DNA of 64,000 nt from Solirubrobacter pauli (GTDB lineage: Bacteria > Actinomycetota > Thermoleophilia > Solirubrobacterales > Solirubrobacteraceae). The stretch spans positions 1 through 64,000 of the forward strand of contig NZ_RBIL01000003.1 of assembly GCF_003633755.1 (NCBI RefSeq), written 5' to 3'. Positions within the stretch are counted from its first letter, which is position 1; each line of letters opens with the position of its first letter. The position numbers and the translations under genes are program-made. Under the pieces are notes generated by a model. The model saw only the letters and a list, made by a program, of their open reading frames with translations. It was not told the origin of the DNA and made no database searches. This document shows, piece by piece, positions 8,125 through 17,144 of the stretch.

Positions 8125-8738
8125 CCGACGTCCCGTACATCCTCACGCTCGACGACGGCTCGCCGGAGGCGCGGGCGTGCGAGCGGATCGGCCTGCGGCT
8201 GGCCGAAGGGCTGAGCGTCTCGTGGGCGCCGATCCCGGTCGTGCCGCAGGACGAGCACGGACGTCCGGCGCGGCGCGGGACGATCGCCGAGCACGACTGG
8301 GTCGTGTCCGTCGTGATGCCGTGGAGCGGCGACGCAGTGCGCCTGCGGCAGCTCACCCGAGCGCTGCCGCACCCCCTGCTCGCCGTGTCCCCCGCCGCCG
8401 CCCGGCGGATCGTCAACCGGGTGAGCGTGAGCCAGCGCGTGGTGCTGCACGTCGCCGACCCGGACTCGGCGGCGAGCGCGCGTGTGGCCGCGGTCGCCGC
8501 CGGCGCGCTGAGCGACTGGCGGTCGGAGATGGGTCCGCGAGCGTTCGCGCGCGGGCCCGAGCGGACGGGATCGGACGTGGAGCTGATCGTCACGCCGAGC
8601 GCCACGCTCGAGGACCGGCGGACGCGCCGCGCGTTCGAGCATTCGCGCGCGCCGGTGCTCGTCGTGCCCGACGACGGGGACCGCGCGTGGCCGGACGGCG
8701 ACCACACCTGGGCGCCGCCGCTGACCCTCCTGCACTGA
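8121..8738 (+). CDS. Hypothetical protein, weakly universal-stress-protein-like
   Basis: About 205 residues if translation begins at CTG 8121, which overlaps the zinc-ribbon stop as CTGA. The only conventional in-frame starts (GTG 8046, 8055) would overlap the zinc-ribbon gene by about 70 bases and add Arg-rich sequence resembling out-of-frame coding. The product reads TDVPYILTLDDGSPEARACE at its start and ends with APVLVVPDDGD, reminiscent of the last strand of universal stress proteins. There is no signal peptide or membrane segment. Function unknown. Confidence 0.6.
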   Translation: MTDVPYILTLDDGSPEARACERIGLRLAEGLSVSWAPIPVVPQDEHGRPARRGTIAEHDWVVSVVMPWSGDAVRLRQLTRALPHPLLAVSPAAARRIVNRVSVSQRVVLHVADPDSAASARVAAVAAGALSDWRSEMGPRAFARGPERTGSDVELIVTPSATLEDRRTRRAFEHSRAPVLVVPDDGDRAWPDGDHTWAPPLTLLH

Positions 8739-8754
8739 CCTCCCACCTACGGGG

Positions 8755-8776
8755 GAGGCCGCTCCCACGCGGCCTC
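8755..8776. terminator. Candidate hairpin terminator
   Basis: GAGGCCGC (8755-8762) pairs with GCGGCCTC (8769-8776) across a 6-base loop, just after the stop at 8738. Confidence 0.5.
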
Positions 8777-8799
8777 GCGGGCTTCTGTAGACACTCTCC

Positions 8800-9135
8800 A
8801 TGGTGTTCGTCGCTGACATTGACGTCGAAGAAGGGGAGCGCGTGGCCTACGCATGCCCGCACCCCGCGGTAGCCGTCCAGCGCGCCGCCGACGAGTACGA
8901 GGACTGGGCGACCACGCGCGCCCGCCGGCTCGACCCGGGCGCCCCGCACGTGGCGTTCCTGCCGATCAGCGCCAGCGCCGCGGCGCGCCGCGCGAAGTGG
9001 CTGCGCACGCTGGACCCGTCGCAGGCGTTCAGCTTCGGCCGCGTCACCGTCGACCCGAACGGGTTCCGCGTCGAGTTCCGGCGCATCGACGACGTCACGG
9101 ACCTGGACCGTGACGCGCGACAAGCGCTCGTCTGA
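8800..9135 (+). CDS. Hypothetical protein, 111 residues
   Basis: ATG 8800 opens the frame, but GTG 8842 has AAGGGGAG just before it and may be the real start, giving ~97 residues (VAYACPHPAVAVQRAADEYE). The product is soluble and charged, with a helical first half rich in Ala/Arg and a beta-like end (FGRVTVDPNGFRVEFRRID). No signal peptide and no family recognised. It lies alone between a hairpin and the RTX-like gene. Confidence 0.5.
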   Translation: MVFVADIDVEEGERVAYACPHPAVAVQRAADEYEDWATTRARRLDPGAPHVAFLPISASAAARRAKWLRTLDPSQAFSFGRVTVDPNGFRVEFRRIDDVTDLDRDARQALV

Positions 9136-9185
9136 CCGATCACCGCTGCTGGAATATCGGCGACCGCCGAGCGTCTGGTCAGGCA

Positions 9186-10817
9186 ATGACCATTCGCACC
9201 CGACTCCTCTCCGGTGGCGTGCTCGCGGCGAGCATGCTGGCCGTCATCACCGCGTCCGCGCAGGCGGCCGTGACGTCCTCGTTCACCAACGGGACGCTCA
9301 GCATCAACGGCGACAACCTCGACAACAACATCGCCATCAGCCGCAACGCGGCCGGCCAGATCCTGGTCAACGGTGGTGCGGTCCCCGTCGCCGGCGGCAC
9401 GCCCACGGTGGCCAACACGTCGCTGATCCAGGTCTTCGGCCTGGGCGGCAACGACATCCTCACGCTCAGCGAGGTCAACGGCGCGCTGCCGCGCGCGAAC
9501 CTGTTCGGCGGCGCCGGCAACGACGTGCTCACGAGCGGCTCCGGCGCCGACCAGCTGTTCGGCCAGGCCGGCAACGACACGCTGCTGGGCAAGGGCGGCA
9601 ACGACTTCCTGTTCGGCGGCACCGAGAACGACACGCTGACCGGCGGCGACGCCGACGACCAGGTGTTCGGCCAGAGCGGCGACGACCGCATGATCTGGAA
9701 CCCGGGCGACGACACCGACCTCAACGAGGGCGGCGAGAACACGGACACCGTCGAGGTCAACGGCGGCAACGGCACCGAGCAGTTCACGACCACCGCCAAC
9801 GGCACCCGCGTGCGGTTCGACCGCCTGAACCCCGCGCCGTTCTCGATCGACATCGGGACGTCCGAGAACCTCGTGCTGAACGCCAACGGCGGCGACGACA
9901 CGGCGTCCGCCACCGGCAACCTGGCCGCGCTGATCAAGCTGACCACCGACGGCGGCACCGGCAACGACAACCTGCTCGGCTCCAACGGCAACGACGTGAT
10001 CCTCGGCGGCGACGGCAACGACTTCGTCGACGGCCAGCAGGGCAACGACGTCGGCTTCATGGGCGCCGGCGACGACACGTTCCAGTGGGATCCGGGCGAC
10101 GGCAGCGACGTCGTCGAAGGCCAGGACGGCAACGACAAGATGCTGTTCAACGGCGCGAACATCAACGAGCGCTTCGACGTGTCCGCCAACGGTGGCCGCG
10201 TGCGCTTCACGCGTGACGTAGCGAACATCGTCATGGACCTCAACGACGTCGAGGCGATCGACGCCAAGGCGCTCGGCGGCGCGGACACGTTCACCGTCAA
10301 CGACCTGTCCGGCACCGACCTGCGCACGGTCAACCCCGACCTGGGCTCAGGCGACAACGCGGCCGACAACGTCATCACCAACGCCACGGCGGGTGACGAC
10401 GTGGCCATCGTGACCGGCTCCGGCACCAACGCGTCGGTGCTCGGCCTCGCGGTCCGCACCGACGTCACGAGCGCGGTGGCCGGCAGCGACCGCCTGACGG
10501 TCAACGCCCTGGCCGGCGACGACGTGATCGACGCGTCCGCGGTGGCCGCGAACGCGATCCTGCTCACGCTCACCGGCGGTGCCGGTGACGACGTCATCAT
10601 CGGCGGCGCCGGCAACGACACGCTGCAGGGCAACGCCGGCGACGACGTGCTGCTGGGCGGGCCCGGGCAGGACGTCCTCGACGGTGGCGAGGGCGGCAAC
10701 GTCGTCATCCAGCTCACGAAGAACGTCCGCACGACCGCCGGCGGCAAGACGGTGTTGAACGTCGGCGGCGAGCGCACGGTCCTGCCGCGCGCCAAGCCGT
10801 CTCAGCTCATCAAGTAG
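9186..10817 (+). CDS. Secreted RTX-like calcium-binding repeat protein
   Basis: 543 residues. The N-terminus is a signal peptide (MTIRTRLLSGG, hydrophobic VLAASMLAVITA, cleavage near SAQAA). Nonapeptide repeats of the GGxGxDxLxG type appear in three blocks: about residues 110-180 (GGAGNDVLTSGSGADQLFG), 258-305 (GNDNLLGSNGNDVILGGDGN) and 460-505. These fold as calcium-binding parallel beta-rolls. There is no type I secretion C-terminus; the signal peptide implies Sec export. Segments between blocks are beta-rich and unassigned. The end (TVLPRAKPSQLIK) has no anchor. No enzymatic domain recognised. A strong hairpin follows. Confidence 0.82.
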   Translation: MTIRTRLLSGGVLAASMLAVITASAQAAVTSSFTNGTLSINGDNLDNNIAISRNAAGQILVNGGAVPVAGGTPTVANTSLIQVFGLGGNDILTLSEVNGALPRANLFGGAGNDVLTSGSGADQLFGQAGNDTLLGKGGNDFLFGGTENDTLTGGDADDQVFGQSGDDRMIWNPGDDTDLNEGGENTDTVEVNGGNGTEQFTTTANGTRVRFDRLNPAPFSIDIGTSENLVLNANGGDDTASATGNLAALIKLTTDGGTGNDNLLGSNGNDVILGGDGNDFVDGQQGNDVGFMGAGDDTFQWDPGDGSDVVEGQDGNDKMLFNGANINERFDVSANGGRVRFTRDVANIVMDLNDVEAIDAKALGGADTFTVNDLSGTDLRTVNPDLGSGDNAADNVITNATAGDDVAIVTGSGTNASVLGLAVRTDVTSAVAGSDRLTVNALAGDDVIDASAVAANAILLTLTGGAGDDVIIGGAGNDTLQGNAGDDVLLGGPGQDVLDGGEGGNVVIQLTKNVRTTAGGKTVLNVGGERTVLPRAKPSQLIK

Positions 10818-10830
10818 CGCACGAGAGTCG

Positions 10831-10875
10831 AGGCCGGCGCGGATGGGGGAGAAAGTCCTGTCCGCGCCGGCCTCG
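10831..10875. terminator. Bidirectional hairpin terminator
   Basis: GAGGCCGGCGCGGA (10831-10844) pairs perfectly with TCCGCGCCGGCCTC (10862-10875), a 14-bp stem with a 17-base loop, between convergent genes. Confidence 0.72.
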
Positions 10876-10880
10876 CTCGC

Positions 10881-12254
10881 TCACGGCTGAGTGGTGCTCA
10901 GCGTGAAGGTGACGGTCTTCGAGTACGAGCCCGTCCGCAGCGGGTCCGTCTTCTTGATCAGCTGCTTGAACGTGACGCCGACCTTCTCGTTGGTCGTCGG
11001 GCCGGTCCACTCCGACTTGGAGAACTGCACGCGGAGCGGCTCGACGAGCGAGAACGCGCCGTTGGTCAGGTGGCCGCCGTCGGCGGTCAGGGTCGCGTTG
11101 CCGGCCGTGGAGAGCACGGTGGCCTCGGTCTGCGCCGTGTAGTCCTGGTCGACGCCCGGCGTGAACGCGCCGAACGAGGCCGGCGCGCCGAGGGTCAGCG
11201 ACAGCGTCGCGGGAACGGTGCCCCCGACGGTGCCGGACTCGTCACGGACCTTGCCGAACTTGAGCTCGTTCATGAGCTTGAAGGCGACCTTCGACGAGGC
11301 GAAGGGGTCCAGGGCGAGGTCGTACTCCCAGTGGTAGTAGTCCACGTCGGCCGCGGCCGCGAAGATGTCGGCCCAGCGGGTGACGTCCTTCGGGCCGCCC
11401 GCATCGGTGACGCGCGACATGTCCGTGGACGGGATCGTGCCCGGGTTCTGCGTCGGGTCCGAGCCCTTGACGTGCAGCATCGAGATCCGCTTGGAGTACT
11501 TGCGGATGAACGCGATCGCCGCGTCCTGGTCGTACTTGAGGCCCTCGAGGATCCAGTGGACGTCGATCTCGAACGTCACCAGCGACGGATCCGTGTTGAG
11601 GATCACGACCTCGAGCGCGGGCACCGTCTCCAGGACGCCGTCACCGTTGGTGTCGTACTGGAGCTTGGTCGAGAACTCCTTGTCGTGGTTGTGGCCGTAG
11701 ACCCACAGGCCCTGGGCGCGCGCCTTGGCGCCCATGCGGTTGAGCACGGCGCCCATGTTCTTGGCGCCCTCGACCGTGTCCATGTTGGTGCCGGCCGGCC
11801 AGCCGCCCGAGCCGACGTACTTCAGGCCCAGCGCCTTGGCCTCGGCCAGGCGCGCGTCCCACGTGCCCTCGTCCACCGCGCCGTGGTCGGCGACGGCGTG
11901 CAGGCCGCGGCTCTCGAACTTCTCGCGGTACTCGGCGGCCGTCCAGCCGAACGTGCCGTTGAAGTTCTCGAACGACTTGAAGCCGTTGGCGGCCATCTGG
12001 TCGAACACGTTCAGGACGGCCGTACGCTGCCCCTCCGGCGAGTTCGGCGTCCCGCCGGGCGGGAAGAACGTGCCGTCCCCGAGCGGGAACGCCCCGAACA
12101 CCGGGATCAGGAAGTTGTACAGCTGGAAGGAGATCTTGTCCTTCGGGATCATGCCGGTCGGCGCCGACTGCGCACCGGCGGTGGCCGGCGCCGCGATCGC
12201 GGTCGCGGCCATGCCCGCGACGGCCAGGCCGGCGAGCTTGGAACGCACGTTCAT
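10881..12254 (-). CDS. Secreted sugar isomerase/epimerase (xylose-isomerase-like TIM barrel) with shared C-terminal domain
   Basis: About 457 residues. A signal peptide (MNVRSKLAGLAVAGMAATAI, cleavage near AGAQS) is followed by an AP-endonuclease-2/xylose-isomerase-like TIM barrel, about residues 35-340. Metal-ligand-type positions are seen in VADHGAV, VTFEIDVHW, MLHVKG and YHWEYD. Relatives are sugar isomerases, epimerases or 3-keto-sugar-processing enzymes; an exported one is unusual. Residues ~345-457 are the shared C-terminal domain ending LSTTQP, in the short subtype also seen in ThuA3. The gene overlaps the ThuA1 stop (TGATG) after AAGGAGG, so the pair forms an operon. GTG 12257 is an alternative start. 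Confidence 0.85.
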   Translation of the reverse strand: MNVRSKLAGLAVAGMAATAIAAPATAGAQSAPTGMIPKDKISFQLYNFLIPVFGAFPLGDGTFFPPGGTPNSPEGQRTAVLNVFDQMAANGFKSFENFNGTFGWTAAEYREKFESRGLHAVADHGAVDEGTWDARLAEAKALGLKYVGSGGWPAGTNMDTVEGAKNMGAVLNRMGAKARAQGLWVYGHNHDKEFSTKLQYDTNGDGVLETVPALEVVILNTDPSLVTFEIDVHWILEGLKYDQDAAIAFIRKYSKRISMLHVKGSDPTQNPGTIPSTDMSRVTDAGGPKDVTRWADIFAAAADVDYYHWEYDLALDPFASSKVAFKLMNELKFGKVRDESGTVGGTVPATLSLTLGAPASFGAFTPGVDQDYTAQTEATVLSTAGNATLTADGGHLTNGAFSLVEPLRVQFSKSEWTGPTTNEKVGVTFKQLIKKTDPLRTGSYSKTVTFTLSTTQP

Positions 12255-15200
12255 CACTTCGTTTCCTCCTTGAGGGTGCCGATGCCGTCCCCGCCGAACG
12301 AGATGAAGTCGACGAGGAACAGGTCCTTGGCGAGGCCCCCGTCCACGGCCTTCGGGACGAGGTACAGCGAGTGCGCGCCACCGGGATCGGTGACGGGCGT
12401 GGTGAGGGTCGTGAACGCCGGGACGTACGCGCAGTACGGCCCGTTGTCGGTGACCTTGACGTCGATGGCCTTCAGGAGCGGGCCGGTCGGCGAGTCGAGC
12501 CGCAGCTCGAGCGTGCCGGCGGGCGCGCCCACGGTGCTGCCGCAGGAAGCCACGTTGAGAGACAGCTGGTTGATGTTGCGCAGGTCGACCTTGCGGTTGA
12601 CCGCGAGCCAGTCACCGGGGTCGAGGCTGGACGCGTACGACGGCGCTCCGAGGTACGAGGTGCCGGACGCGGTGCCCGAGCGCGAGGTCATGAGCTCACC
12701 CTCGTGCTTCTTCGCCTGCACGACCGTCTGCTGGATCGTCGTCAGCGCGGGCTGGCCGTTCGCGCCCTTGTCGGTGTAGGTGACGCTGATGCCGCCGGCG
12801 AGGTGGCCGCCGTGGTTGACGTCCTCGGCGAGCGTCTGCAGCGTGCCCGAGCAGCCGAGCAGGTTCTGCTCGCCGTGCCCGTGGTCGTCGTGCAGGAGCA
12901 CGAAGGTGACCTCCACCTTCGAGCAGTCGCCGGGGCCGTCCTCGGCGTCCTCGACCGTGACGGTGAACGGGATCCTGTCGCCCCAGTCGAAGAAGCCACC
13001 CTCGGCCGGGGTCGTGATCGTGATCTTCGGCTGCGTGTTGCCGACCGTGATCTGCGTCGTCTTGACGTCGCTCTTGCCGCTGGAGTCGGTCACGGTCAGC
13101 TTGGCCGTGTAGACGCCGTCGGCGGTGTAGATGAAGCTCGGGTTCGGGTCGATCGAGTCGACCGTGCCGTCGTTGGTGAAGTCCCACGCGTAGGTGATCG
13201 AGTCACCGGGGTCCGGGTCGCGCGAGCCGTCGCTGGAGAACTGGATCGCGAGCGGCGCGCGGCCGTTCGTGACGTTCGTGCTCAGCTGGGCCTGCGGGGC
13301 GCGCTTGCCGCCGACGTACTCGAACTTGTACATGCCGGCGTCCGGGTTCGGGCTGAAGAAGCCGTCGCCGTAGGTCAGCAGGTAGAACGCGCCGTCGGCC
13401 CCGAACTGCATGTCCATCGGGCCGTCGCACTCGAACGGCAGCGCGTTGCGGTCCGCGGAGAAGTCGCCGCAGTCCAGGATGTCGTTGATCTTGAAGATCC
13501 CGCCCTTGTCGTCGAGGCGGACCTCGCGCAGGACGTCCTGGCCGAACTCGCCGAGGAAGATCGCGTCGTCGTAGTACGCGGGGAACTTCGTCTCGCTCGG
13601 GTTGCTCGGGTCGAACCGGTACTTGACCGCGCCGTGCGGAGCGACGCCGCCGCGGTTGCCGAGCTCCGGGAAGAGCTGCGGGCAGGTGCCGCCGGAGCCG
13701 TCGTAGTACGCGAGGCATGGGGTGCCGAGCGCGGGCTCCGCGTTGTCGCGGAACGAGTACCAGATGTCGGGCTGGCTGATCGCCGGGCCGTAGTCGAGGC
13801 CGGTGTTCCAGCGCGACTCGTTCTTCGGGCCACGGGTCGCGTTGCCGCAGTCGTGCTGCGTCGGCGTGGCGTCGAGCGGCTTGTCGGTGTTGAAGTTCCA
13901 GCGGTAGTACGGGAGCGTCGGCGAGACGCACAGCGGCCAGCCGTAGTTGGAGGCCTTGCGGACGATCTCGACGCGCCCGGTGCCGGCCGGGCCGCGGAAG
14001 TTCTGCGGCACGGCGGAGTCGGGCGAGTAGTCGGTCACGTACGCGACGTCGTGCTCATCGACCTGGATCCGGAACGGGTTGCGGAAGCCCATCGCGTAGA
14101 TCTCGGGACGGGTCTTGGCGACCGGCTGGCCGTTGACCAGCGGGTACAGGTTGCCCTGCGGGATGTCGTAGCTGCCGTCGGCCTTGACCTTGATCCGCAG
14201 CACCTTGCCGCGCAGGTCGTTGGTGTTCTGCGCCGAGCGGCGAGCGTCGTTGTGCGGAGCGACGAACAGATCGCCCTCCTTCGTGGTCGCGACGGTCGCC
14301 CCGGTGGCGGTCATCGCCGGCACGTTCTTGGAGGCGTACGCGCCGTCGAACTTCACGGTCGCGTTGGCCGCGCCGCCGTCGACGATCACGTCGCCGGGCG
14401 CGACGTTCGAGAGCGCCTCGAGCGCGGCCGTGATCTGCGCGGCGGTGGCGTTCGCGGCGATCGAGGCCGTCGTCTGGCCGTTGAAGGTCAGCGTGAACGG
14501 CGCGGTCGCCTTGACGGTCTGGATCTCATCCGTCTTCTGGTCGTTGAACGGCGCGAAGCCACCCGAGTTGCCGCCACCCGACGGCGTGTCGTCGCCCGTG
14601 ACCAGCCACAGGTTGTTGTGGCGGTCGAAGTCGATGTCGCCCGCGACGTGGCAGCAGGCGCCACGGTTGTTGGCGACCTGGAGGATCTTCTGCTCCGAGC
14701 CCAGGTCCAGGTGCGGGTTCTCACCGTCGACGAACTTGAAGCGGCTGAGCTGGAAGTAGCCGCCCCACGTGTCCTGCCAGACGCAGGGGTCGGCGGACAG
14801 CTCGGGCGCCGAGCCCGCCGGCGTCTTGACGTCGGCCGTCGTGCCGTCGCACTTGGTGATTCGGACGGTCTCCGGCGCGTAGAACAGGTAGACCCACTGG
14901 TTGCTGGCGAAGTCGTTGTCGATCGCCGGGCCGTAGAGGCCGTCCTCGGAGTTGGTGTAGACCGGCAGCGTGGCGATGACCTTCGTCTCGCCCTTGGCCT
15001 GGTCGTGCAGGCGCAGCTGACCGTTGCGCGCGGTCTGCAGCACGCGGCCGTCCGGCAGGATGTCGAAGCCGATCGGCTCGTTGAGGTTCGGCGGAGCCGA
15101 GATCTTCGTCTGCTGGTAGTTCGCCACCACGGTCGCGCCGCAGTCGCTGTAGACGCGGTCGGCGACGCCGCCCGTCCACTCGATCGCGCCCGCGAGATGC

Positions 15201-16306
15201 TCCTGCGCGTCCTTGGTCGTGAACGACTGCACGCCCGTGTAGAAGGAGCGGCCGCCCTGGTAGTTCTTGCACCAGGCGATCGGATGGTCGAAGCCCATCG
15301 TGCCGCCGGCGTAGGTGTTCTCGTCGACCGTCGCGAGCACGTGCGAGACGCCGCGGACGTTCTTGTCGAAGTTCAGGTAGCGGTCGGTGTGCTTCCAGGA
15401 CTGCGGAAGCGAGCGGCTGGCGACGTGGCCGCGGTCGGCGACCTTGATCGTGGCCTCCGCGGACGCGGCGGGCGCACCCTTCGCGCGGGCGCCGATGACG
15501 CCGGTCAGGAAGTCCCACTCGGGCTCGGCGTCGATCGCGTCACCGAGGGCGAGGAAGCCACCGCCCTCCTTGAAGTAGGCCTCGAACTCGGCCTGTTGCG
15601 CGTCGCTCAGGACGTCGCCCGTGACGCCGGCGAAGACCACGGCCCGGTAGCGCTTGAGGTAGTCCTCGTCGAACGCGGCGGTGTCGCCGGTCACGGCCAC
15701 GCCGAACTTCTCGGTCTTGCCGAGCTCACGGATGGTCGCGACGGTCGCGTCGGCGCCCTGGCGGAACACGAGCACGTCGAACTCGCCGGTCGTGGCCGGG
15801 AAGTCGAGCGTGGGCTCGACGGGCGCGGGCGTCGGCGCGGGCGTCGCGCCGGGCGTGATCGGCGTGACCACCGGGGCCGGCTTCGGCGCCGGGGTGACGA
15901 CGGGCTTGCGCACGCTCAGGCGCTTCGCCGAGTACTTGCACGCGCCGGAGACGCAGGCGCGGACGTGGTACCCGCCGGCGGCGAGGCTCGCCGGCACCTT
16001 GACGGTCGCGCTGAAGCGCAGCGTGCGCTTGGCCTTCACGCGCGGGAGCGTCTTGGTCGTGAGCTTGATCGCCCTCGACGCCTTGGTGCGCCGCAGGGTG
16101 ATCGTCAACTGCGGATGCTGCGTCGAGCGCGCGGTGTTCACGAGCTGACCCTTGAGCGTGAACGACGCTCCGGGCGCAGCCGTCGCCGGCGGGGTGCCGA
16201 CGGTGCGCAGCTTGAACTTCGGTGTGCTCTTTGCCGCGCCTGTCGCGGGCGCCCCCAGCGCCAACGCAGCCGCGAGCAGGCCCACAGCGGTGCCTGACCG
16301 GAACAT
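12254..16306 (-). CDS. ThuA1: secreted ThuA / sugar-dehydrogenase propeller / PKD / CBM6-like protein
   Basis: 1350 residues. Order: signal peptide 1-25; Ig-like region ~28-130; Pro-rich linker ~133-168; ThuA domain ~175-390 (FDVLVF, GGGFLALG, DHPIAWCKNYQGGRSFYTGV); glucose/sorbosone-dehydrogenase-type six-bladed propeller ~400-995 (CCHVAGDIDFD, NTNDLRGKVLRIK, RPEIYAMGFRNPFRIQVD); PKD ~1002-1090; a Ca/His-rich module (HDDHGHGEQN); CBM6-like ~1205-1345. An extra module of ~80 residues (~595-674) interrupts the propeller. ThuA folds like a glutamine-amidotransferase and acts on (keto)sugars in known systems. Unlike ThuA2 and ThuA3 it lacks the shared C-terminal domain. A GAGAGGAGA site precedes ATG 16306. 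Confidence 0.85.
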   Translation of the reverse strand: MFRSGTAVGLLAAALALGAPATGAAKSTPKFKLRTVGTPPATAAPGASFTLKGQLVNTARSTQHPQLTITLRRTKASRAIKLTTKTLPRVKAKRTLRFSATVKVPASLAAGGYHVRACVSGACKYSAKRLSVRKPVVTPAPKPAPVVTPITPGATPAPTPAPVEPTLDFPATTGEFDVLVFRQGADATVATIRELGKTEKFGVAVTGDTAAFDEDYLKRYRAVVFAGVTGDVLSDAQQAEFEAYFKEGGGFLALGDAIDAEPEWDFLTGVIGARAKGAPAASAEATIKVADRGHVASRSLPQSWKHTDRYLNFDKNVRGVSHVLATVDENTYAGGTMGFDHPIAWCKNYQGGRSFYTGVQSFTTKDAQEHLAGAIEWTGGVADRVYSDCGATVVANYQQTKISAPPNLNEPIGFDILPDGRVLQTARNGQLRLHDQAKGETKVIATLPVYTNSEDGLYGPAIDNDFASNQWVYLFYAPETVRITKCDGTTADVKTPAGSAPELSADPCVWQDTWGGYFQLSRFKFVDGENPHLDLGSEQKILQVANNRGACCHVAGDIDFDRHNNLWLVTGDDTPSGGGNSGGFAPFNDQKTDEIQTVKATAPFTLTFNGQTTASIAANATAAQITAALEALSNVAPGDVIVDGGAANATVKFDGAYASKNVPAMTATGATVATTKEGDLFVAPHNDARRSAQNTNDLRGKVLRIKVKADGSYDIPQGNLYPLVNGQPVAKTRPEIYAMGFRNPFRIQVDEHDVAYVTDYSPDSAVPQNFRGPAGTGRVEIVRKASNYGWPLCVSPTLPYYRWNFNTDKPLDATPTQHDCGNATRGPKNESRWNTGLDYGPAISQPDIWYSFRDNAEPALGTPCLAYYDGSGGTCPQLFPELGNRGGVAPHGAVKYRFDPSNPSETKFPAYYDDAIFLGEFGQDVLREVRLDDKGGIFKINDILDCGDFSADRNALPFECDGPMDMQFGADGAFYLLTYGDGFFSPNPDAGMYKFEYVGGKRAPQAQLSTNVTNGRAPLAIQFSSDGSRDPDPGDSITYAWDFTNDGTVDSIDPNPSFIYTADGVYTAKLTVTDSSGKSDVKTTQITVGNTQPKITITTPAEGGFFDWGDRIPFTVTVEDAEDGPGDCSKVEVTFVLLHDDHGHGEQNLLGCSGTLQTLAEDVNHGGHLAGGISVTYTDKGANGQPALTTIQQTVVQAKKHEGELMTSRSGTASGTSYLGAPSYASSLDPGDWLAVNRKVDLRNINQLSLNVASCGSTVGAPAGTLELRLDSPTGPLLKAIDVKVTDNGPYCAYVPAFTTLTTPVTDPGGAHSLYLVPKAVDGGLAKDLFLVDFISFGGDGIGTLKEETK

Positions 16307-16369
16307 GTTCTCCTCTCGATGTGCGCCCTCGCGGCCCAGATCCCGCGTGGACGTTCCTCCACGGTCGAG

Positions 16370-16399
16370 AACCTACTGACCTGTAGGTCGTTCCGTCAA
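16370..16399 (-). promoter_or_regulatory. Candidate promoter of the ThuA1-epimerase operon
   Basis: On the minus strand TTGACG (16399-16394) and TAGGTT (16375-16370) are 18 bases apart, about 65 bases upstream of ATG 16306. A TetR-type repeat occupies the spacer and -10. Confidence 0.5.
16371..16389. promoter_or_regulatory. Candidate TetR operator
   Basis: ACCTAC (16371-16376) and GTAGGT (16383-16388) form a perfect inverted repeat with a 6-base spacer; an overlapping GACCT-GT-AGGTC is also palindromic. It lies between the divergent TetR and ThuA1 genes and overlaps the ThuA1 promoter, as expected for repression. Confidence 0.5.
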
Positions 16400-16495
16400 G
16401 TGCCAGTCCGAAGTTTGCGTGGGACTCAACAAAAAGACGACGCGTACACCTTCTGCCTACTCGTACGCGGAACGTTTCCTGGCTACTGTTGATGC

Positions 16496-17095
16496 ATGGC
16501 GCGGACTCCGACGTTCACCACCGCCGAAGGCCGCGCGACACGGGACGCGATCCTCGACGCGGCCATCAAGGCCTTCGCGACGCGCGGATACCGCGGCGCG
16601 TCGATCGATCAGATCGCCGCCGAAGTGGGCGTCTCCCGCCAGGGGGTTCTGCACCACTTTCCGTCAAAGACGAAGCTGCTGACCGCCGTGCTCGACCGCC
16701 GCGACGAGCAGGACATCCAGCACCACGAGCAGATGCAGGAAGCCGAGGGCATCACGCTCACGAACGCCGTGCGCGCGACCCAGGACTACCGGGCCGAGCG
16801 TCGCGGGCTCGCCCAGCTGTACACGATCCTGTCGGCCGAGAGCGTCGACCCCGGGCATCCCGCGCACGAGTACTTCGTAGATCGTTACCGGCGCATCCGC
16901 GAGATGTTCACGGAGTTCATCGGCGGCGCCCAGGCCGAGGGCCGCGTGACCAAGGACCTGGCGCCCGAGACGCTCGCGGTCGCGCTGATCGCCCTGCTCG
17001 ACGGCCTGCAGCTGCAGGACCAGATCGAGCACGAGGCGTTCGACGCCGAGCAGGTCCTGTCGGATCTGCTCGACTTCTTCGTGCGCGACGAGTGA
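16496..17095 (+). CDS. TetR/AcrR family transcriptional regulator
   Basis: 199 residues. The N-terminal helix-turn-helix (RDAILDAAIKAFATRGYRGA, IDQIAAEVGVSRQGVLHHF) is typical of TetR repressors; the C-terminal half is the ligand-binding helical domain. It is divergent from ThuA1, with an inverted repeat in the ThuA1 promoter, so it probably represses the ThuA1-epimerase operon in response to a small molecule. No ribosome site precedes ATG 16496; instead TACTGT (16484-16489) lies 6 bases upstream, suggesting a leaderless transcript. Confidence 0.88.
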   Translation: MARTPTFTTAEGRATRDAILDAAIKAFATRGYRGASIDQIAAEVGVSRQGVLHHFPSKTKLLTAVLDRRDEQDIQHHEQMQEAEGITLTNAVRATQDYRAERRGLAQLYTILSAESVDPGHPAHEYFVDRYRRIREMFTEFIGGAQAEGRVTKDLAPETLAVALIALLDGLQLQDQIEHEAFDAEQVLSDLLDFFVRDE

Positions 17096-17144
17096 GCGCC
17101 TGACCGCGCGGCGGGCCCGGACCGCCCCTGCCAGGATCTCCGGC

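Noticed and set aside
9500-10060. Tandem short DNA repeats as a CRISPR or satellite array
   Set aside because: They are coding repeats for GGxGxDxL calcium-binding motifs without regular spacers.
12371-16297. Plus-strand open frame of about 1300 codons opposite ThuA1
   Set aside because: Low-complexity Arg/Val/Ala/Asp product with no motif; the minus strand has a signal peptide, ThuA and propeller motifs.
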